Assembly: GCF_016599145.1 (NCBI RefSeq)
Contig: NZ_JAENKO010000001.1
Coordinates: 186,001 to 250,000, forward strand
Source of the DNA: Tomitella cavernea
GTDB lineage: Bacteria; Actinomycetota; Actinomycetes; Mycobacteriales; Mycobacteriaceae
Reading direction: 5' to 3'
DNA length: 64,000 nucleotides
The position numbers and the translations under genes were made by a program. Below, piece after piece: positions 37,698-46,479 of the stretch; the first letter of the stretch is position 1; each line of letters starts with the position of its first letter. Below the pieces are notes generated by a model. It saw nothing but the letters and a program-made list of their open reading frames with translations, did no database searches and was not told where the DNA came from.

Positions 37698-38730
37698 CAA
37701 CGGGCGCACACCTTCCCGTCGTCTGGTTCTTGAGCGGAATGTAGATGGGATTGTTCTCGTCGCCCACCTTGAACGTCACGCCGCACAGGTAGAAGTTGAA
37801 GAAGGCCCCGTAGGTGCCCACGCGGACCACCTGCCGGAATGCGGCGGGCATGTTCGACAGCACCCAGTCGAACTCCGAGGTCGCCTCGTCGGTGGACAGA
37901 AGCCCCATGAGCCGATCCAGCTCGGCCACATCGCTCTTGAGGTCGGGGCGGGTGTCCTCCAGAAGCGACGCCATCGTGCCGGAGGCGTCGTTGATGCTGC
38001 TGATTCCGCCCACCACCGCGTCGCGGCTGGCCGAAAGGGTGCTCACGACCTTCTGGACGTTGTCGACGATGCCGCTGAACTCCTGCTTGTGCTGGTCCAT
38101 CGTCCCCAGCACTGCGTTGAGATTGTCGATCACGTCGCCGATCAGCTGATCGCGGTCCGCGAGCGTCTTCGAGAACGAGCTGGTGCTGCCCAACAGGCTC
38201 ACCAGCTGCTGCCCCTGCCCTTGGAACACGTCGATGAGCGACTTCGCCAGCATGTTGACCTGCTCCGGGTCCAGCGCCTTGAATAGCGGCTTGAACCCGC
38301 CCAGCAGTGTGTCCAGGTCGAGCGCGGACTCGGTACGCTCCGTCGGGATCGTCGCGCCCACGCCCAACGGCGTACCCGGCTCGGCGCCCTTGATCAACTC
38401 CACGTAGCGGTTGCCGACGAGGTCCTTGTACCGCACCGCCACCTCGGTGGTCGTGGAGAGCTCGTACATGTCGTCCACGTTGAAGTCGACCATCGCCAGA
38501 TTGTCGTCGGTGATGTGCACTCCGGTCACAGTGCCCACGGTCACGCCGGCGATGGCGACCTTGTCCCCGCTTTCCAGGCTCGACGCGTTCTCGAACACGG
38601 CATGGTAGTCCTCCGTGGTACCGGTGCGGTACTGGCTGAACACCACGACCAGTCCGGCCAGGATCAGCAGCATCACCAGCGTGAACACGCCCAGTTTGAG
38701 GGCGGTGAATTTCAGGGGTGTCTTGTTCAT
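37690..38730 (-). CDS. mce4B: Mce4B subunit
   Basis: 346 aa. Anchor (LGVFTLVMLLILAGLVVVF), MlaD domain (YHAVFENASSLESGDKVAIAGVTVGTVTGV) and helical region, ending with a two-Cys segment (YLCGVTFKVGD...GRCAPVDD) common to B subunits. Four bp after mce4A and overlapping mce4C. Confidence 0.94.
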   Translation of the reverse strand: MNKTPLKFTALKLGVFTLVMLLILAGLVVVFSQYRTGTTEDYHAVFENASSLESGDKVAIAGVTVGTVTGVHITDDNLAMVDFNVDDMYELSTTTEVAVRYKDLVGNRYVELIKGAEPGTPLGVGATIPTERTESALDLDTLLGGFKPLFKALDPEQVNMLAKSLIDVFQGQGQQLVSLLGSTSSFSKTLADRDQLIGDVIDNLNAVLGTMDQHKQEFSGIVDNVQKVVSTLSASRDAVVGGISSINDASGTMASLLEDTRPDLKSDVAELDRLMGLLSTDEATSEFDWVLSNMPAAFRQVVRVGTYGAFFNFYLCGVTFKVGDENNPIYIPLKNQTTGRCAPVDD

Positions 38731-38734
38731 CGGG

Positions 38735-39913
38735 TCACCACGTCCATCCGGGCGGCGGCGGGCCGAGCAGGAACGCCCACAGCGATTGCGGGTTGGCCCG
38801 CTGCTGCTCGGTGACGGTGGGGTTCACGCCCGAGTCGGTGACCACGTAGGGCGCGTGCACGCCCTCGCCCAGCCACGGCAGGCCGTAGCAGCTCGGCGGG
38901 TTCTTCGCGTTCACCTTGGGCAGGTTCTCCGGATACTGGTACGACGGCGCACCCGGCAGGAACCCGGAGGTGAGCGACAGCCCGGGCTGCGCCCCGCCGA
39001 ACGCGGCCTCGCCGGCGTCCTTGGCGTTGGCGATGCCGACGATGAAGCACGTGAGCACCGGCGAGTACTCGCGTGTCAGGCCCACCGTGGGCTGCAGCAG
39101 ATCCGCCGAGGTGATGAAGTCGTCTCCCGCGGAATCCAGCACCGCTTTTCCGGTGTCCGCCATCGACTTGGCGCCGGCGAGGCTCTCCGCCAACTGTTCC
39201 GACTTGTCCACGATGGTCCCGCCCACGGCGGTCGTGTTGTCGAGCAGCGACATGAGGTCCGGCGTGGCTTGCGCGTAGATGTCGGTGACGGGCGCGGACT
39301 TCTGCAGCACGTTGCGCAGGTCCGGCAGGCTCGGGTTCATCTTCTCGAGGTAGTCGTCGACGCCCACGAGCGTCTCCCCCAGCGCCGCCCCTTGGCCGTC
39401 GAGCGCCGTCGCCACGGCGCCCAGCGTCGCGTTGATCTTCTGCGGCTGCACCGTGTTGAGCACGTCCGTCAGGTGCTGGAAGAGCGTGTTGAACTCGACC
39501 GTGACGTTCTGCGATTCGATGATGTCGCCCGGCTGCAGGTGCTCGGCCGACGGGTCGGCCGGCTCTTCGAAATTGACGTACTTGGCGCCGAACACCGTCG
39601 TGGAACGGATGTCGGCGCGCACGTTCGCGGGTATCAGATCCATCTGGTCCGGGTAAATGGCCAGGTCCAGCACCGCTCCACCGAGCTCGTGCTCGATCGA
39701 CTCGACGAAGCCGACCTGCACGCCGCGCATCTTGACCTTGGCGTCCGGCTCCATGACCAGCCCGGCACGGTCCGCGCGCAGTGTCACGTGCTCCTTGGAC
39801 TGGAATCCTCCGAGGAACGACGTGACGGCGATGGCGATCAGGCCCACCAGCACCGCTGCGAGAACGAACGCGAACAGCTTGTAGTTGACCGGGGCTCCGG
39901 GGCGTGTACTCAT
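38735..39913 (-). CDS. mce4A: Mce4A subunit
   Basis: 392 aa. Anchor (LFAFVLAAVLVGLIAIAVTSFLGGF), MlaD domain (VTLRADRAGLVMEPDAKVKMRGVQVGFVESIE) and a helical needle region; C-terminal TFxVGIAN-type and PPSCYGLPWLG blocks. First Mce subunit, directly after yrbE4B (13 bp). Confidence 0.94.
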   Translation of the reverse strand: MSTRPGAPVNYKLFAFVLAAVLVGLIAIAVTSFLGGFQSKEHVTLRADRAGLVMEPDAKVKMRGVQVGFVESIEHELGGAVLDLAIYPDQMDLIPANVRADIRSTTVFGAKYVNFEEPADPSAEHLQPGDIIESQNVTVEFNTLFQHLTDVLNTVQPQKINATLGAVATALDGQGAALGETLVGVDDYLEKMNPSLPDLRNVLQKSAPVTDIYAQATPDLMSLLDNTTAVGGTIVDKSEQLAESLAGAKSMADTGKAVLDSAGDDFITSADLLQPTVGLTREYSPVLTCFIVGIANAKDAGEAAFGGAQPGLSLTSGFLPGAPSYQYPENLPKVNAKNPPSCYGLPWLGEGVHAPYVVTDSGVNPTVTEQQRANPQSLWAFLLGPPPPGWTW

Positions 39914-39926
39914 CGTCTGCTGCCCC

Positions 39927-40775
39927 CTAACCCGACAGGTGGAAGTTGCCGGACGTTCCGTAGATCGCCAGGGAGATGAGCAGGGTCACGGTGACGACGC
40001 AGATCAGCGACGTGCGCACGGCGTTGCCCACGGCCACGCCCACGCCGGCGGGACCGCCGGAGGCGTTGTAGCCGTGGTAGGTGTGGACGAGCATCACCAC
40101 GATCGCCATCGCTATCGCCTGGAAGAACGACCACAGGATGTCCAACGGCTGCAGGAACGTCGTGAAGTAGTGGTCGTAGATGCCCGCGGACTGACCGAAC
40201 AGGACCACCGTGGAGAAGCGGCTGGCGATGAACGAGGCGATCACCGCCAGCGAATACAGCGGGATGACCGCGATCATTCCGGCGACCACCCGCGTGCTGA
40301 CCAGGTACGGCACCGACGAGATGGCCATGGCCTCGAGGGCGTCGATCTCCTCGCTGACCCGCATGGCGCCGAGCTGTGCGGTGGAGCCGGCTCCGATGGT
40401 GGCCGCCAGGCCGATCCCCGCCACCACCGGAGCGGCGATGCGCACGTTGATGAACGCGGCGAAGAAGCCCGTCAGCGCCTCGACGCCGATGTCGCCGAGC
40501 GAGGCGAATCCCTGTGTGGCGATGGTGCCGCCGGCCATCAGAGTAAGGAACCCGACGATGACGACGGTGCCGCCGATCATCGCGAGCGCGCCGGTGCCCA
40601 TGCTGATCTCCGCGATCAGCCGCAGCGTCTCCTTCTTGTACTTGCGCAGCGCGAAGGGGATGTTGATGATGGCCTGCCAATAGAAGTAGGCCTGCCTGCC
40701 GAAGTCGTCCACGCTGTCCGACGCGCGGCCCACCTGCCTGCGCGTGCGCGGGAACCTCCCGGTGATCACTGCCAT
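39927..40775 (-). CDS. yrbE4B: Mce4 permease subunit YrbE4B
   Basis: 282 aa MlaE-family permease with about six TM segments and the conserved cytoplasmic signature AGIGLAATIGAGSTAQLGAMRVSEEIDALEAM that contacts the ATPase (MceG, encoded elsewhere). Pairs with YrbE4A to move sterol across the inner membrane. Four bp after yrbE4A. Confidence 0.95.
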   Translation of the reverse strand: MAVITGRFPRTRRQVGRASDSVDDFGRQAYFYWQAIINIPFALRKYKKETLRLIAEISMGTGALAMIGGTVVIVGFLTLMAGGTIATQGFASLGDIGVEALTGFFAAFINVRIAAPVVAGIGLAATIGAGSTAQLGAMRVSEEIDALEAMAISSVPYLVSTRVVAGMIAVIPLYSLAVIASFIASRFSTVVLFGQSAGIYDHYFTTFLQPLDILWSFFQAIAMAIVVMLVHTYHGYNASGGPAGVGVAVGNAVRTSLICVVTVTLLISLAIYGTSGNFHLSG

Positions 40776-40779
40776 GCCG

Positions 40780-41541
40780 TCACCCCGCGATCTTCACGCC
40801 GACAGCGGTGATGATGACGTTGGCCACGAACAGCGCCATGAAGGCGTAGACGACGGTCTCGTTGACGGCGTCCCCCACGCTCTTGGGGCCGCCCTTGACC
40901 GTGAGCCCCCGGTAACAGGCGACCAGGCCCGCGACGACACCGAAGACACCCGCCTTCACCTCCGAGATCACCAGGTCGCCCAGGTCGGTCAGGACCGGGA
41001 TGCCGTTGACGAAGGCGCCAGGGTTGACATCCTGCAGGAACACGGAGAACACGAACCCGCCGAAGATACCGATGGTGGACACCATTGCGTTGAGCAGGAT
41101 CGCCACGAGCATCGACGCCCACATCCTCGGGATCACCAGCCGTTTGACCGGGTCGATGCCGAGCACCTCCATGGCCGCGATCTCTTCGCGGATGGTGCGC
41201 GCGCCGAGGTCGGCACAGATGGCCGTGGCCCCTGCGCCGGCGACGATGAGGACCGTCACCATGGGGCCGACCTGGCTGATCGTGCCGAACGCGGCGCCCG
41301 CGCCACTGAGGTCCGATGCGCCGATCTCCCGCAGCAGGATGTTCAGCGTGAAGCTGACGAGCACCGTGAACGGCACCGCGACGAGGATCGTGGGGATCAT
41401 CGATACGCGGGCGATGAACCACGCCTGTTCGATGAACTCCCGCCACTGGACGGGCCGCGAGAACGTGTAGCGGAAGGAGTCCAGCGTCATCGCAAAGAAC
41501 CCGCCGATGCCTTTGACGGGGCCTTCCAAGACCTTGTTCAC
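40780..41541 (-). CDS. yrbE4A: Mce4 permease subunit YrbE4A
   Basis: 253 aa from GTG 41541, chosen from GGGAGGAGG just upstream and the conserved opening NKVLEGPVKGIGGFFAMTLD. MlaE signature: AGAGATAICADLGARTIREEIAAMEVLGIDPVKRLVIPR. First gene of the ten-gene mce4 operon. A KstR-like box lies 246 bp upstream. Confidence 0.95.
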   Translation of the reverse strand: MNKVLEGPVKGIGGFFAMTLDSFRYTFSRPVQWREFIEQAWFIARVSMIPTILVAVPFTVLVSFTLNILLREIGASDLSGAGAAFGTISQVGPMVTVLIVAGAGATAICADLGARTIREEIAAMEVLGIDPVKRLVIPRMWASMLVAILLNAMVSTIGIFGGFVFSVFLQDVNPGAFVNGIPVLTDLGDLVISEVKAGVFGVVAGLVACYRGLTVKGGPKSVGDAVNETVVYAFMALFVANVIITAVGVKIAG

Positions 41542-41980
41542 CGGACCTCCTCCCTGAGTACTCGTTCGTACGAAGCTGCGACCCTTTGACCCGCCACGTG
41601 ATCTGCGTCCTATCCGTACGGCGCGGACACAGTATCCACCAGTACGCGCTCCGGATCCGTGACCCCGCCGAATCCGTGTCACCCGTCGCCAAGCGGAACG
41701 GCGGCCCGAGCCGCCGGCGGCACCGCCGCCCCGCCCACTGCGTGCAGCACGGACTTCACTCCCGCACGCACCGCTCCGCCGTCAACGAGAACGTGTTGCA
41801 GTATGCACCGTACAGCACCTGTGATCCGCCTCACCGGGCGCCCGTCCGATTACGCCGAACGGACGACACTGCGGTCCGCGCGGCACATTCCCACGGCAGC
41901 ATTGCGCCGGCCGGACATCCCGGCCGGCGCACATCCTCGACCATCCGTCCGCGATGCCGCGCCCGCGGCATCGCGGACCG
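41542..41980. other. 439-bp intergenic region upstream of the mce4 operon
   Basis: No gene is supported on either strand. It holds the mce4 operon promoter region and the KstR-like box at 41787-41800. On the minus strand, TACGGT and TACTGC hexamers lie beside the box and could be -10 elements. Confidence 0.7.
41787..41800 (-). promoter_or_regulatory. KstR-like operator upstream of mce4
   Basis: GAGAACGTGTTGCA matches the KstR half-site pattern AGAACGTGTT. It lies in the leader region of yrbE4A, consistent with cholesterol-derepressed control of mce4 in known KstR regulons. Confidence 0.65.
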
Positions 41981-42169
41981 TCAGTATTTGCTCAGCGCAG
42001 CCTTGGGGCAGCGGTCGACGGCCATCTGCACGCGCTTCTGCAGCTCCTCGGGGACCTCGTCCACCTTGACGTGCAGGATGTCCTCGTCATCGAGCTCGAA
42101 AACCTTGGGTGCGAGCCCGCAGCAGATCGCGTTGGCCTCACACAGGTTCAGGTCCACCTTCACCCTCAT
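41981..42169 (-). CDS. fdxD: [3Fe-4S]-type ferredoxin (FdxD-like)
   Basis: 62 aa. AGGAGGAGTG precedes ATG 42169. Cys10 (LCEANAICCGLAP), Cys16/17 and the C-terminal DRCPKAAL Cys fit the three-cysteine ferredoxins that serve P450s or other sterol oxygenases in KstR regulons. Corresponds to Rv3503c beside mce4. Divergent from fadE26 across a KstR box. Confidence 0.92.
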   Translation of the reverse strand: MRVKVDLNLCEANAICCGLAPKVFELDDEDILHVKVDEVPEELQKRVQMAVDRCPKAALSKY

Positions 42170-42226
42170 CGGCTCACTCCTCCTGAGATCCGTACCGCCT
42201 CCGCCGAGACGGCGTGCACCACACAC

Positions 42227-42240
42227 TAGAACGTGTTCCA
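42227..42240. promoter_or_regulatory. KstR-like operator between fdxD and fadE26
   Basis: TAGAACGTGTTCCA, near-perfect to the KstR motif TAGAACNNGTTCTA as I recall it, placed between divergent starts (58 bp from fdxD, 93 bp from fadE26). Confidence 0.85.
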
Positions 42241-42332
42241 ACCATGTGCAATGATCGACCGTGAGGCACCGCACAGCAGCCGGCGCCCTGTGAACGGCCC
42301 GCCGGGGCATCCTTCCCGCAAACGGAGGTCAC

Positions 42333-43520
42333 ATGCACATCGCCTACAGCCCGGAGCAGGAGGCGCTGCGCGCCGAGCTTCGTGAGTACTTCTCCCGCCT
42401 GATCACGCCGGAGCGGCGCGAGGCGCTCTCCGTGCAAAGCGGCGAATACGGCGAGGGCACCGCCTACCGGGATGTCGTCCGCCAGATGGGCGAGGACGGA
42501 TGGCTGGCGCTGGGCTGGCCGGAGGAGTTCGGCGGCCAGAACCGGTCCACCATCGACCAGCTCATCTTCACCGACGAGGCGGCGATCGCCGGCGCGCCGG
42601 TCCCGTTCCTCACCATCAACTCGGTGGCCCCGACGATCATGCATTTCGGCACTCCCGAGCAGAAGGCGTTCTACCTGCCCCGGATCGCCGCGGGCGAGGT
42701 GCATTTCTCCATCGGATACTCCGAACCGGGCTCCGGCACCGACCTCGCCAGCCTGCGCACGTCCGCGGTGCAGGACGACGCCTCCGGCGACTGGATCGTC
42801 AACGGGCAGAAGATGTGGACGAGCCTCATCGCGTACGCCGACTACGTATGGCTGGCGGCCCGTACCGACCGCCAGGCCAAGAAGCACCGGGGGATCACGA
42901 TGATGATCGTCCCCACCGACACCCCGGGGTTCTCCTACACCCCGGTGCACACCATGGCCGGCCCCGACACGTCCGCGACCTACTACCAGGACGTGCGGGT
43001 CCCGGCGGCGAACGTCGTCGGCGAGGCCGGCGGCGGCTGGAAGCTCATGACCAACCAGCTCAACCACGAACGCGTCGCCCTCACCTCCGCAGCCCCCATC
43101 GTCGGGGCGCTCGAGACCACCATCGAGTGGGCGCTGTCCACCCGGCTCACCGACGGCCGTCGAGTGATCGATCAGGAGTGGGTGCAACTGAACCTGGCGC
43201 GCGTCCACGCCAAGGTCGAGTACCTGAAGTTGATGAACTGGGAGATCGCGTGGAGCGCCGAGCACGCACCGAGCCCCGGCGACGCCTCGGCATGCAAGGT
43301 GTTCGGTACAGAGTTCGCCACCGAGGCGTACCGGCTGCTCATGGAGGTCCTCGGCCCCGACGCGTGCCTGCGCCAGGACTCCCCCGGGGCGCGGTTGCGG
43401 GGCCGGCTCGAGCGTATGCACCGCTCGTCGCTCATCCTCACCTTCGGCGGCGGCACCAACGAGGTCCAGCGCGACATCATCGCGATGACCGCGCTCGGCC
43501 AGCCCGCCTCCCGCCGCTGA
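42333..43520 (+). CDS. fadE26: Acyl-CoA dehydrogenase FadE26-like (sterol side chain)
   Basis: 395 aa. GGAGG precedes ATG 42333. ACAD blocks: WLALGWPEEFGGQNRST, FSIGYSEPGSGTDLASLRTSA, NGQKMWTSLIAYADYVWLAART and the C-terminal RMHRSSLILTFGGGTNEVQRDIIA. FadE26-FadE27 (ChsE4-ChsE5) form a heterotetramer that dehydrogenates cholesterol side-chain CoA thioesters. Followed 57 bp later by fadE27, as in Rv3504-Rv3505. Confidence 0.92.
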   Translation: MHIAYSPEQEALRAELREYFSRLITPERREALSVQSGEYGEGTAYRDVVRQMGEDGWLALGWPEEFGGQNRSTIDQLIFTDEAAIAGAPVPFLTINSVAPTIMHFGTPEQKAFYLPRIAAGEVHFSIGYSEPGSGTDLASLRTSAVQDDASGDWIVNGQKMWTSLIAYADYVWLAARTDRQAKKHRGITMMIVPTDTPGFSYTPVHTMAGPDTSATYYQDVRVPAANVVGEAGGGWKLMTNQLNHERVALTSAAPIVGALETTIEWALSTRLTDGRRVIDQEWVQLNLARVHAKVEYLKLMNWEIAWSAEHAPSPGDASACKVFGTEFATEAYRLLMEVLGPDACLRQDSPGARLRGRLERMHRSSLILTFGGGTNEVQRDIIAMTALGQPASRR

Positions 43521-43577
43521 CCTCCGGCGCACGGACCACCTGGCGCCGCCCCCGGCGCCCGACCACAGGGATCACAC

Positions 43578-44720
43578 ATGGACTTCACCCGCACGGAGGC
43601 ACAGGGCGACCTCGCCGGCCTCACCCGCGACATCTGCGACAAGCTCGCCACCGCCGACCGCCAGCAGGAACTCGACGCGGTGCCGGGCCGCGTCGATGCG
43701 GAGCTGTACGCCGCCCTCGCCGACGCGGGGGTCCTCTCCGCGGCGGTGCCCGCCCCGGCCGGCGGCGGCTACTCGACCCTCGAGCAGACCGCGGTGCTGC
43801 GCGAGCTGGGTCGCGCACTCGCGGGCGTCCCGTATCTCCCGTCGATCGTCATGGCGGCGGACGCCCTGGCGACGTTCGGCTCGCCGGCCCAGGTGGACCT
43901 GGCCCGCCGCGCCGCCGACGGCGAGGTGATCCTCACCGCGGCGCTCGAAGAGCCCCTCACTGCGGACCCGTCCGCACCCGCGACCACCGCCACTCAGACC
44001 GCAGACGGCGGGCACTGGGTGCTCAGCGGCGGCAAGACCGCCGTGCCCTACGCCGACGAGTGCGCGGCGATGCTCGTCCCGGCCACGCTCGTCGGCGCGG
44101 ACCCGCGCCTGGGGGCGGTCGGCGTCTTCGTCGTGCCCGCGGCGGAGGTGCGGACCTCCCGTCAGGACACGACGGACTGCGGCAGCGCGGCCGCCGTCGG
44201 ACTGGACGACGTCCGGGTGCCCGACGCCGCAAGGCTGGGCGCGGCGGACGGTCCGGAGCCCGGCGCCGACGGACGGGCCGTGCTCGCACACGTGCTCCAG
44301 CGCGGCACCGTGGGGCTGTGCGCGCAGCAGTTCGGCGTCCTCGAACGCTCCCTCGAGCTGACGGCCGAATACGCGCGGGAACGCGAGCAGTTCGACCGCC
44401 CCATCGGCAGCTTCCAGGCCGTGGCGCAACGGTTGGCGGACGCGTTCATCGACGTCAAGGCCGCACGGCTCACCTTCGAGCAGGCGGCCTGGCGGCTGTC
44501 CGAGGGGCTCGACGCGGACGACGCCGTGCGCATCGCCAAGTTCTGGGCTGCGGACGCCGGTCATCGCGTCGCGCACACGACCGTCCACGTGCACGGCGGC
44601 GTGGGGCTCGACCGGGACCACCCGGTGCACCGCTACTTCCTCGCCGCGAAGACCGGGGAGTTCCGCCTGGGGTCGGCCACCGCGCAACTGACCCGGATCG
44701 GCGCGCGGCTCGCAGGCTGA
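43578..44720 (+). CDS. fadE27: Acyl-CoA dehydrogenase FadE27-like partner subunit
   Basis: 380 aa. ACAD fold but divergent in the centre: the FAD-binding strands are short and the substrate-loop is degenerate, as expected for the partner subunit of FadE26. Blocks FGVLERSLELTAEYAREREQFDRPIGSFQAVAQRLADAFIDVKAARLTFEQAAW and HVHGGVGLDRDHPVHRYFLAAK. Upstream GG-rich site AGGGATCAC before ATG 43578. Confidence 0.9.
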   Translation: MDFTRTEAQGDLAGLTRDICDKLATADRQQELDAVPGRVDAELYAALADAGVLSAAVPAPAGGGYSTLEQTAVLRELGRALAGVPYLPSIVMAADALATFGSPAQVDLARRAADGEVILTAALEEPLTADPSAPATTATQTADGGHWVLSGGKTAVPYADECAAMLVPATLVGADPRLGAVGVFVVPAAEVRTSRQDTTDCGSAAAVGLDDVRVPDAARLGAADGPEPGADGRAVLAHVLQRGTVGLCAQQFGVLERSLELTAEYAREREQFDRPIGSFQAVAQRLADAFIDVKAARLTFEQAAWRLSEGLDADDAVRIAKFWAADAGHRVAHTTVHVHGGVGLDRDHPVHRYFLAAKTGEFRLGSATAQLTRIGARLAG

Positions 44721-44763
44721 CACCGCCGATTCCGGCGGCGCCGGATGAGAGCAGAGCCGGCGC

Positions 44764-44785
44764 GGGGCCGATGGCGGTCGGCCCC
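44764..44785. terminator. Hairpin between fadE27 and the DUF2249 gene
   Basis: Perfect 8-bp arms GGGGCCGA and TCGGCCCC with a 6-nt loop between convergent genes. Confidence 0.6.
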
Positions 44786-44800
44786 GGCCCCAGGGGTCGA

Positions 44801-45583
44801 TCAGATCCGCGCCAGGCGCAGGCGCCAGGCCTCTGGACCCCGCTCCTCGTAGGACACCTTGAGACGCCCCTGTGCCCGCTCACTGAGCTGGTGCAGCAGC
44901 GGGACCGGGTCGTGCGGAGCGATGAGCACCATGGAACCGCCCGCGGGAACCGCGTCGAAGGCACCGAAAACCGTCGCATGCCGGATCGCATGCGGGATCT
45001 CACGCACATCGAGCTCGGGCGCCTCGGGCTCGTCGTGTTCGCCGCACGCGCAGCCGACGTGCCCGCCGGCCCCGCCCGCCGCAGGCGGGGTGCTGCCCGC
45101 GAACGGGTCCGGAAGCCGCTCCGCCAGGGCGGCCAGGTCCACGTCCCGCTCCCCCGCGAGTGCCGGCAGCAGCACCTCGTCCTCCACCGTCAGGCGCGCA
45201 CGCACCAGCGCAGCCGCCGAGTCCGCGGCGGCGATCGCCTCGGGACGCTCGGTGGCGTCGACCAGCCTGCGGATCTGATCGTGGATCCCCGGCGCGCACA
45301 CGCGATGCGCCTCGGCGAGCAGGCGCGTCGCCGCCGCCGAGCGGGCCGCCGGGTAGACCGACGCGTCCGCCGCGTCGATGTATCCGCTCAGGCCGCCGCC
45401 GAGGAACTCACGGGCCGCCAGGAACGCCTGGTCGAACTCCGGCCCGGCCGACCCCGCGGCGCCACGCAGCGCATCGGCCACTCCGGCGAGCCGACCGATG
45501 ATCTCCGCATGCTGCACGCGCAGCCCGTCCACCGCGCGGGCATCGTCTGCGCTGGTCGCCATGACCACGTCGTTGGTCGTCAT
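44801..45583 (-). CDS. Hemerythrin-like plus DUF2249 protein
   Basis: 260 aa from ATG 45583. The N-terminal half (VQHAEIIGRLAGVADAL ... GIHDQIRRLV ... RLTVEDEVLLPALAG) is a four-helix pattern with His/Glu positions like hemerythrin domains, though fewer His than classical ones. A linker with GCACGEHD leads to a C-terminal DUF2249 domain (ELDVREIPHAIRHATVFGAFDAVPAGGSMVLIAPHDPVPLLHQL). DUF2249 genes often accompany nitrite- and NO-related enzymes. Divergent from the nitrite-reductase operon with 77 bp between starts. Confidence 0.8.
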   Translation of the reverse strand: MTTNDVVMATSADDARAVDGLRVQHAEIIGRLAGVADALRGAAGSAGPEFDQAFLAAREFLGGGLSGYIDAADASVYPAARSAAATRLLAEAHRVCAPGIHDQIRRLVDATERPEAIAAADSAAALVRARLTVEDEVLLPALAGERDVDLAALAERLPDPFAGSTPPAAGGAGGHVGCACGEHDEPEAPELDVREIPHAIRHATVFGAFDAVPAGGSMVLIAPHDPVPLLHQLSERAQGRLKVSYEERGPEAWRLRLARI

Positions 45584-45647
45584 CGTGTTCGGGTCCTCTC
45601 GCCGTACGGGTTCCAAGGCCATTGTGGCCTCCCGCCCGACAATTTAC

Positions 45648-45653
45648 TACAGT
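45648..45653 (+). promoter_or_regulatory. -10 element, leaderless start of the HTH regulator
   Basis: TACAGT followed by 7 nt and GTG 45661. Drives the HTH-NnrS-NirK operon. Confidence 0.5.
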
Positions 45654-45660
45654 GGATTCC

Positions 45661-46479
45661 GTGATTAATAACGCCGCTCCGGACGGGTGCGCCGGCGTGC
45701 CCGGCCGCGGCGCCGCCGCCCGTCACCGCGGGCCCCGCTCCGCCCCCCCGCCCGTCGCCCACCTGTCCGACCAGCGCGCCGCCGTCCTGGACCGACTACG
45801 GCGCCACCCCGACGGTGCGCGCATCGCCGAACTCGCCCAGGAATCCGGCCTGCACGCCAACACCCTGCGCGAACATCTCGACGCGCTGGCCGCGGCCGGT
45901 TTCGTCGAACGCGGCCGGTCGGCACCGCAGGGCCGCGGCCGCCCCGCGTGGATCTACACCGCCCAGGTCCATGCCGGCGTGGACACCCCGCATGCCGACC
46001 CGCGGCTGCGCGACTACGCCGGGCTCGCGATGTCGCTGGCGTCGATACTGCGGCGCGTCAGTTCGGACGTGGAGCGCGATGGGCTCGCCGCGGGCGTCGA
46101 ATGGGGCCGCAACCTCGCCCGGGAGCACCGCGGATCCGGCACCCCCGAGGAGCGACTCGTGCAACTGCTCACCGAGCTCGGCTTCGCCCCAACGCTCCGC
46201 GGCGACGGCGTCTCGCTGCGCCAGTGCCCGCTCATCGACGCCGCACGCACCTACCCGGACGTGGTGTGCACGGTGCATCGCGGAATCGTGCGCGGCGCGC
46301 TCGCCGAGTTCGGCGGCGACCCGGATGCGAGCACCCTCACCGCCTTCGCCGAGCCGGACGCGTGCCGACTGGAGATCACCCCCGTCCGCTCCCGCGGCGA
46401 GCAAGGCGCGCCCGGCAACTGTGGCGACACGGGCTGTGGCGGGACCGCCCCCGCGGGCGCACCGCGGGACCGGGCGTGA
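45661..46479 (+). CDS. HTH regulator with C-terminal cysteines, head of the nitrite-reductase operon
   Basis: 272 aa. Winged HTH (LSDQRAAVLDRLRRHPDGARIAELAQESGLHANTLREHLDALAAAGFVERG). The C-terminal domain has spaced Cys: QCPLIDAARTYPDVVC, DACRLE and a final CGDTGC, resembling SufR-like regulators that hold an Fe-S cluster. Such a cluster could sense nitric oxide or redox state. GTGA overlap with the next gene. Family placement from memory of the pattern. Confidence 0.8.
   Translation: MINNAAPDGCAGVPGRGAAARHRGPRSAPPPVAHLSDQRAAVLDRLRRHPDGARIAELAQESGLHANTLREHLDALAAAGFVERGRSAPQGRGRPAWIYTAQVHAGVDTPHADPRLRDYAGLAMSLASILRRVSSDVERDGLAAGVEWGRNLAREHRGSGTPEERLVQLLTELGFAPTLRGDGVSLRQCPLIDAARTYPDVVCTVHRGIVRGALAEFGGDPDASTLTAFAEPDACRLEITPVRSRGEQGAPGNCGDTGCGGTAPAGAPRDRA

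Noticed and set aside
41545-41575. Possible second KstR box close to yrbE4A (CGAACGAGTACT on the minus strand)
   Set aside because: Right half-site does not match GTT; the box at 41787 is far better.
45687-46475. Fusion of the NnrS-like protein to an upstream 263-codon extension
   Set aside because: The extension is a shadow of the HTH regulator; GTG 46476 overlaps its stop as in the next junction.
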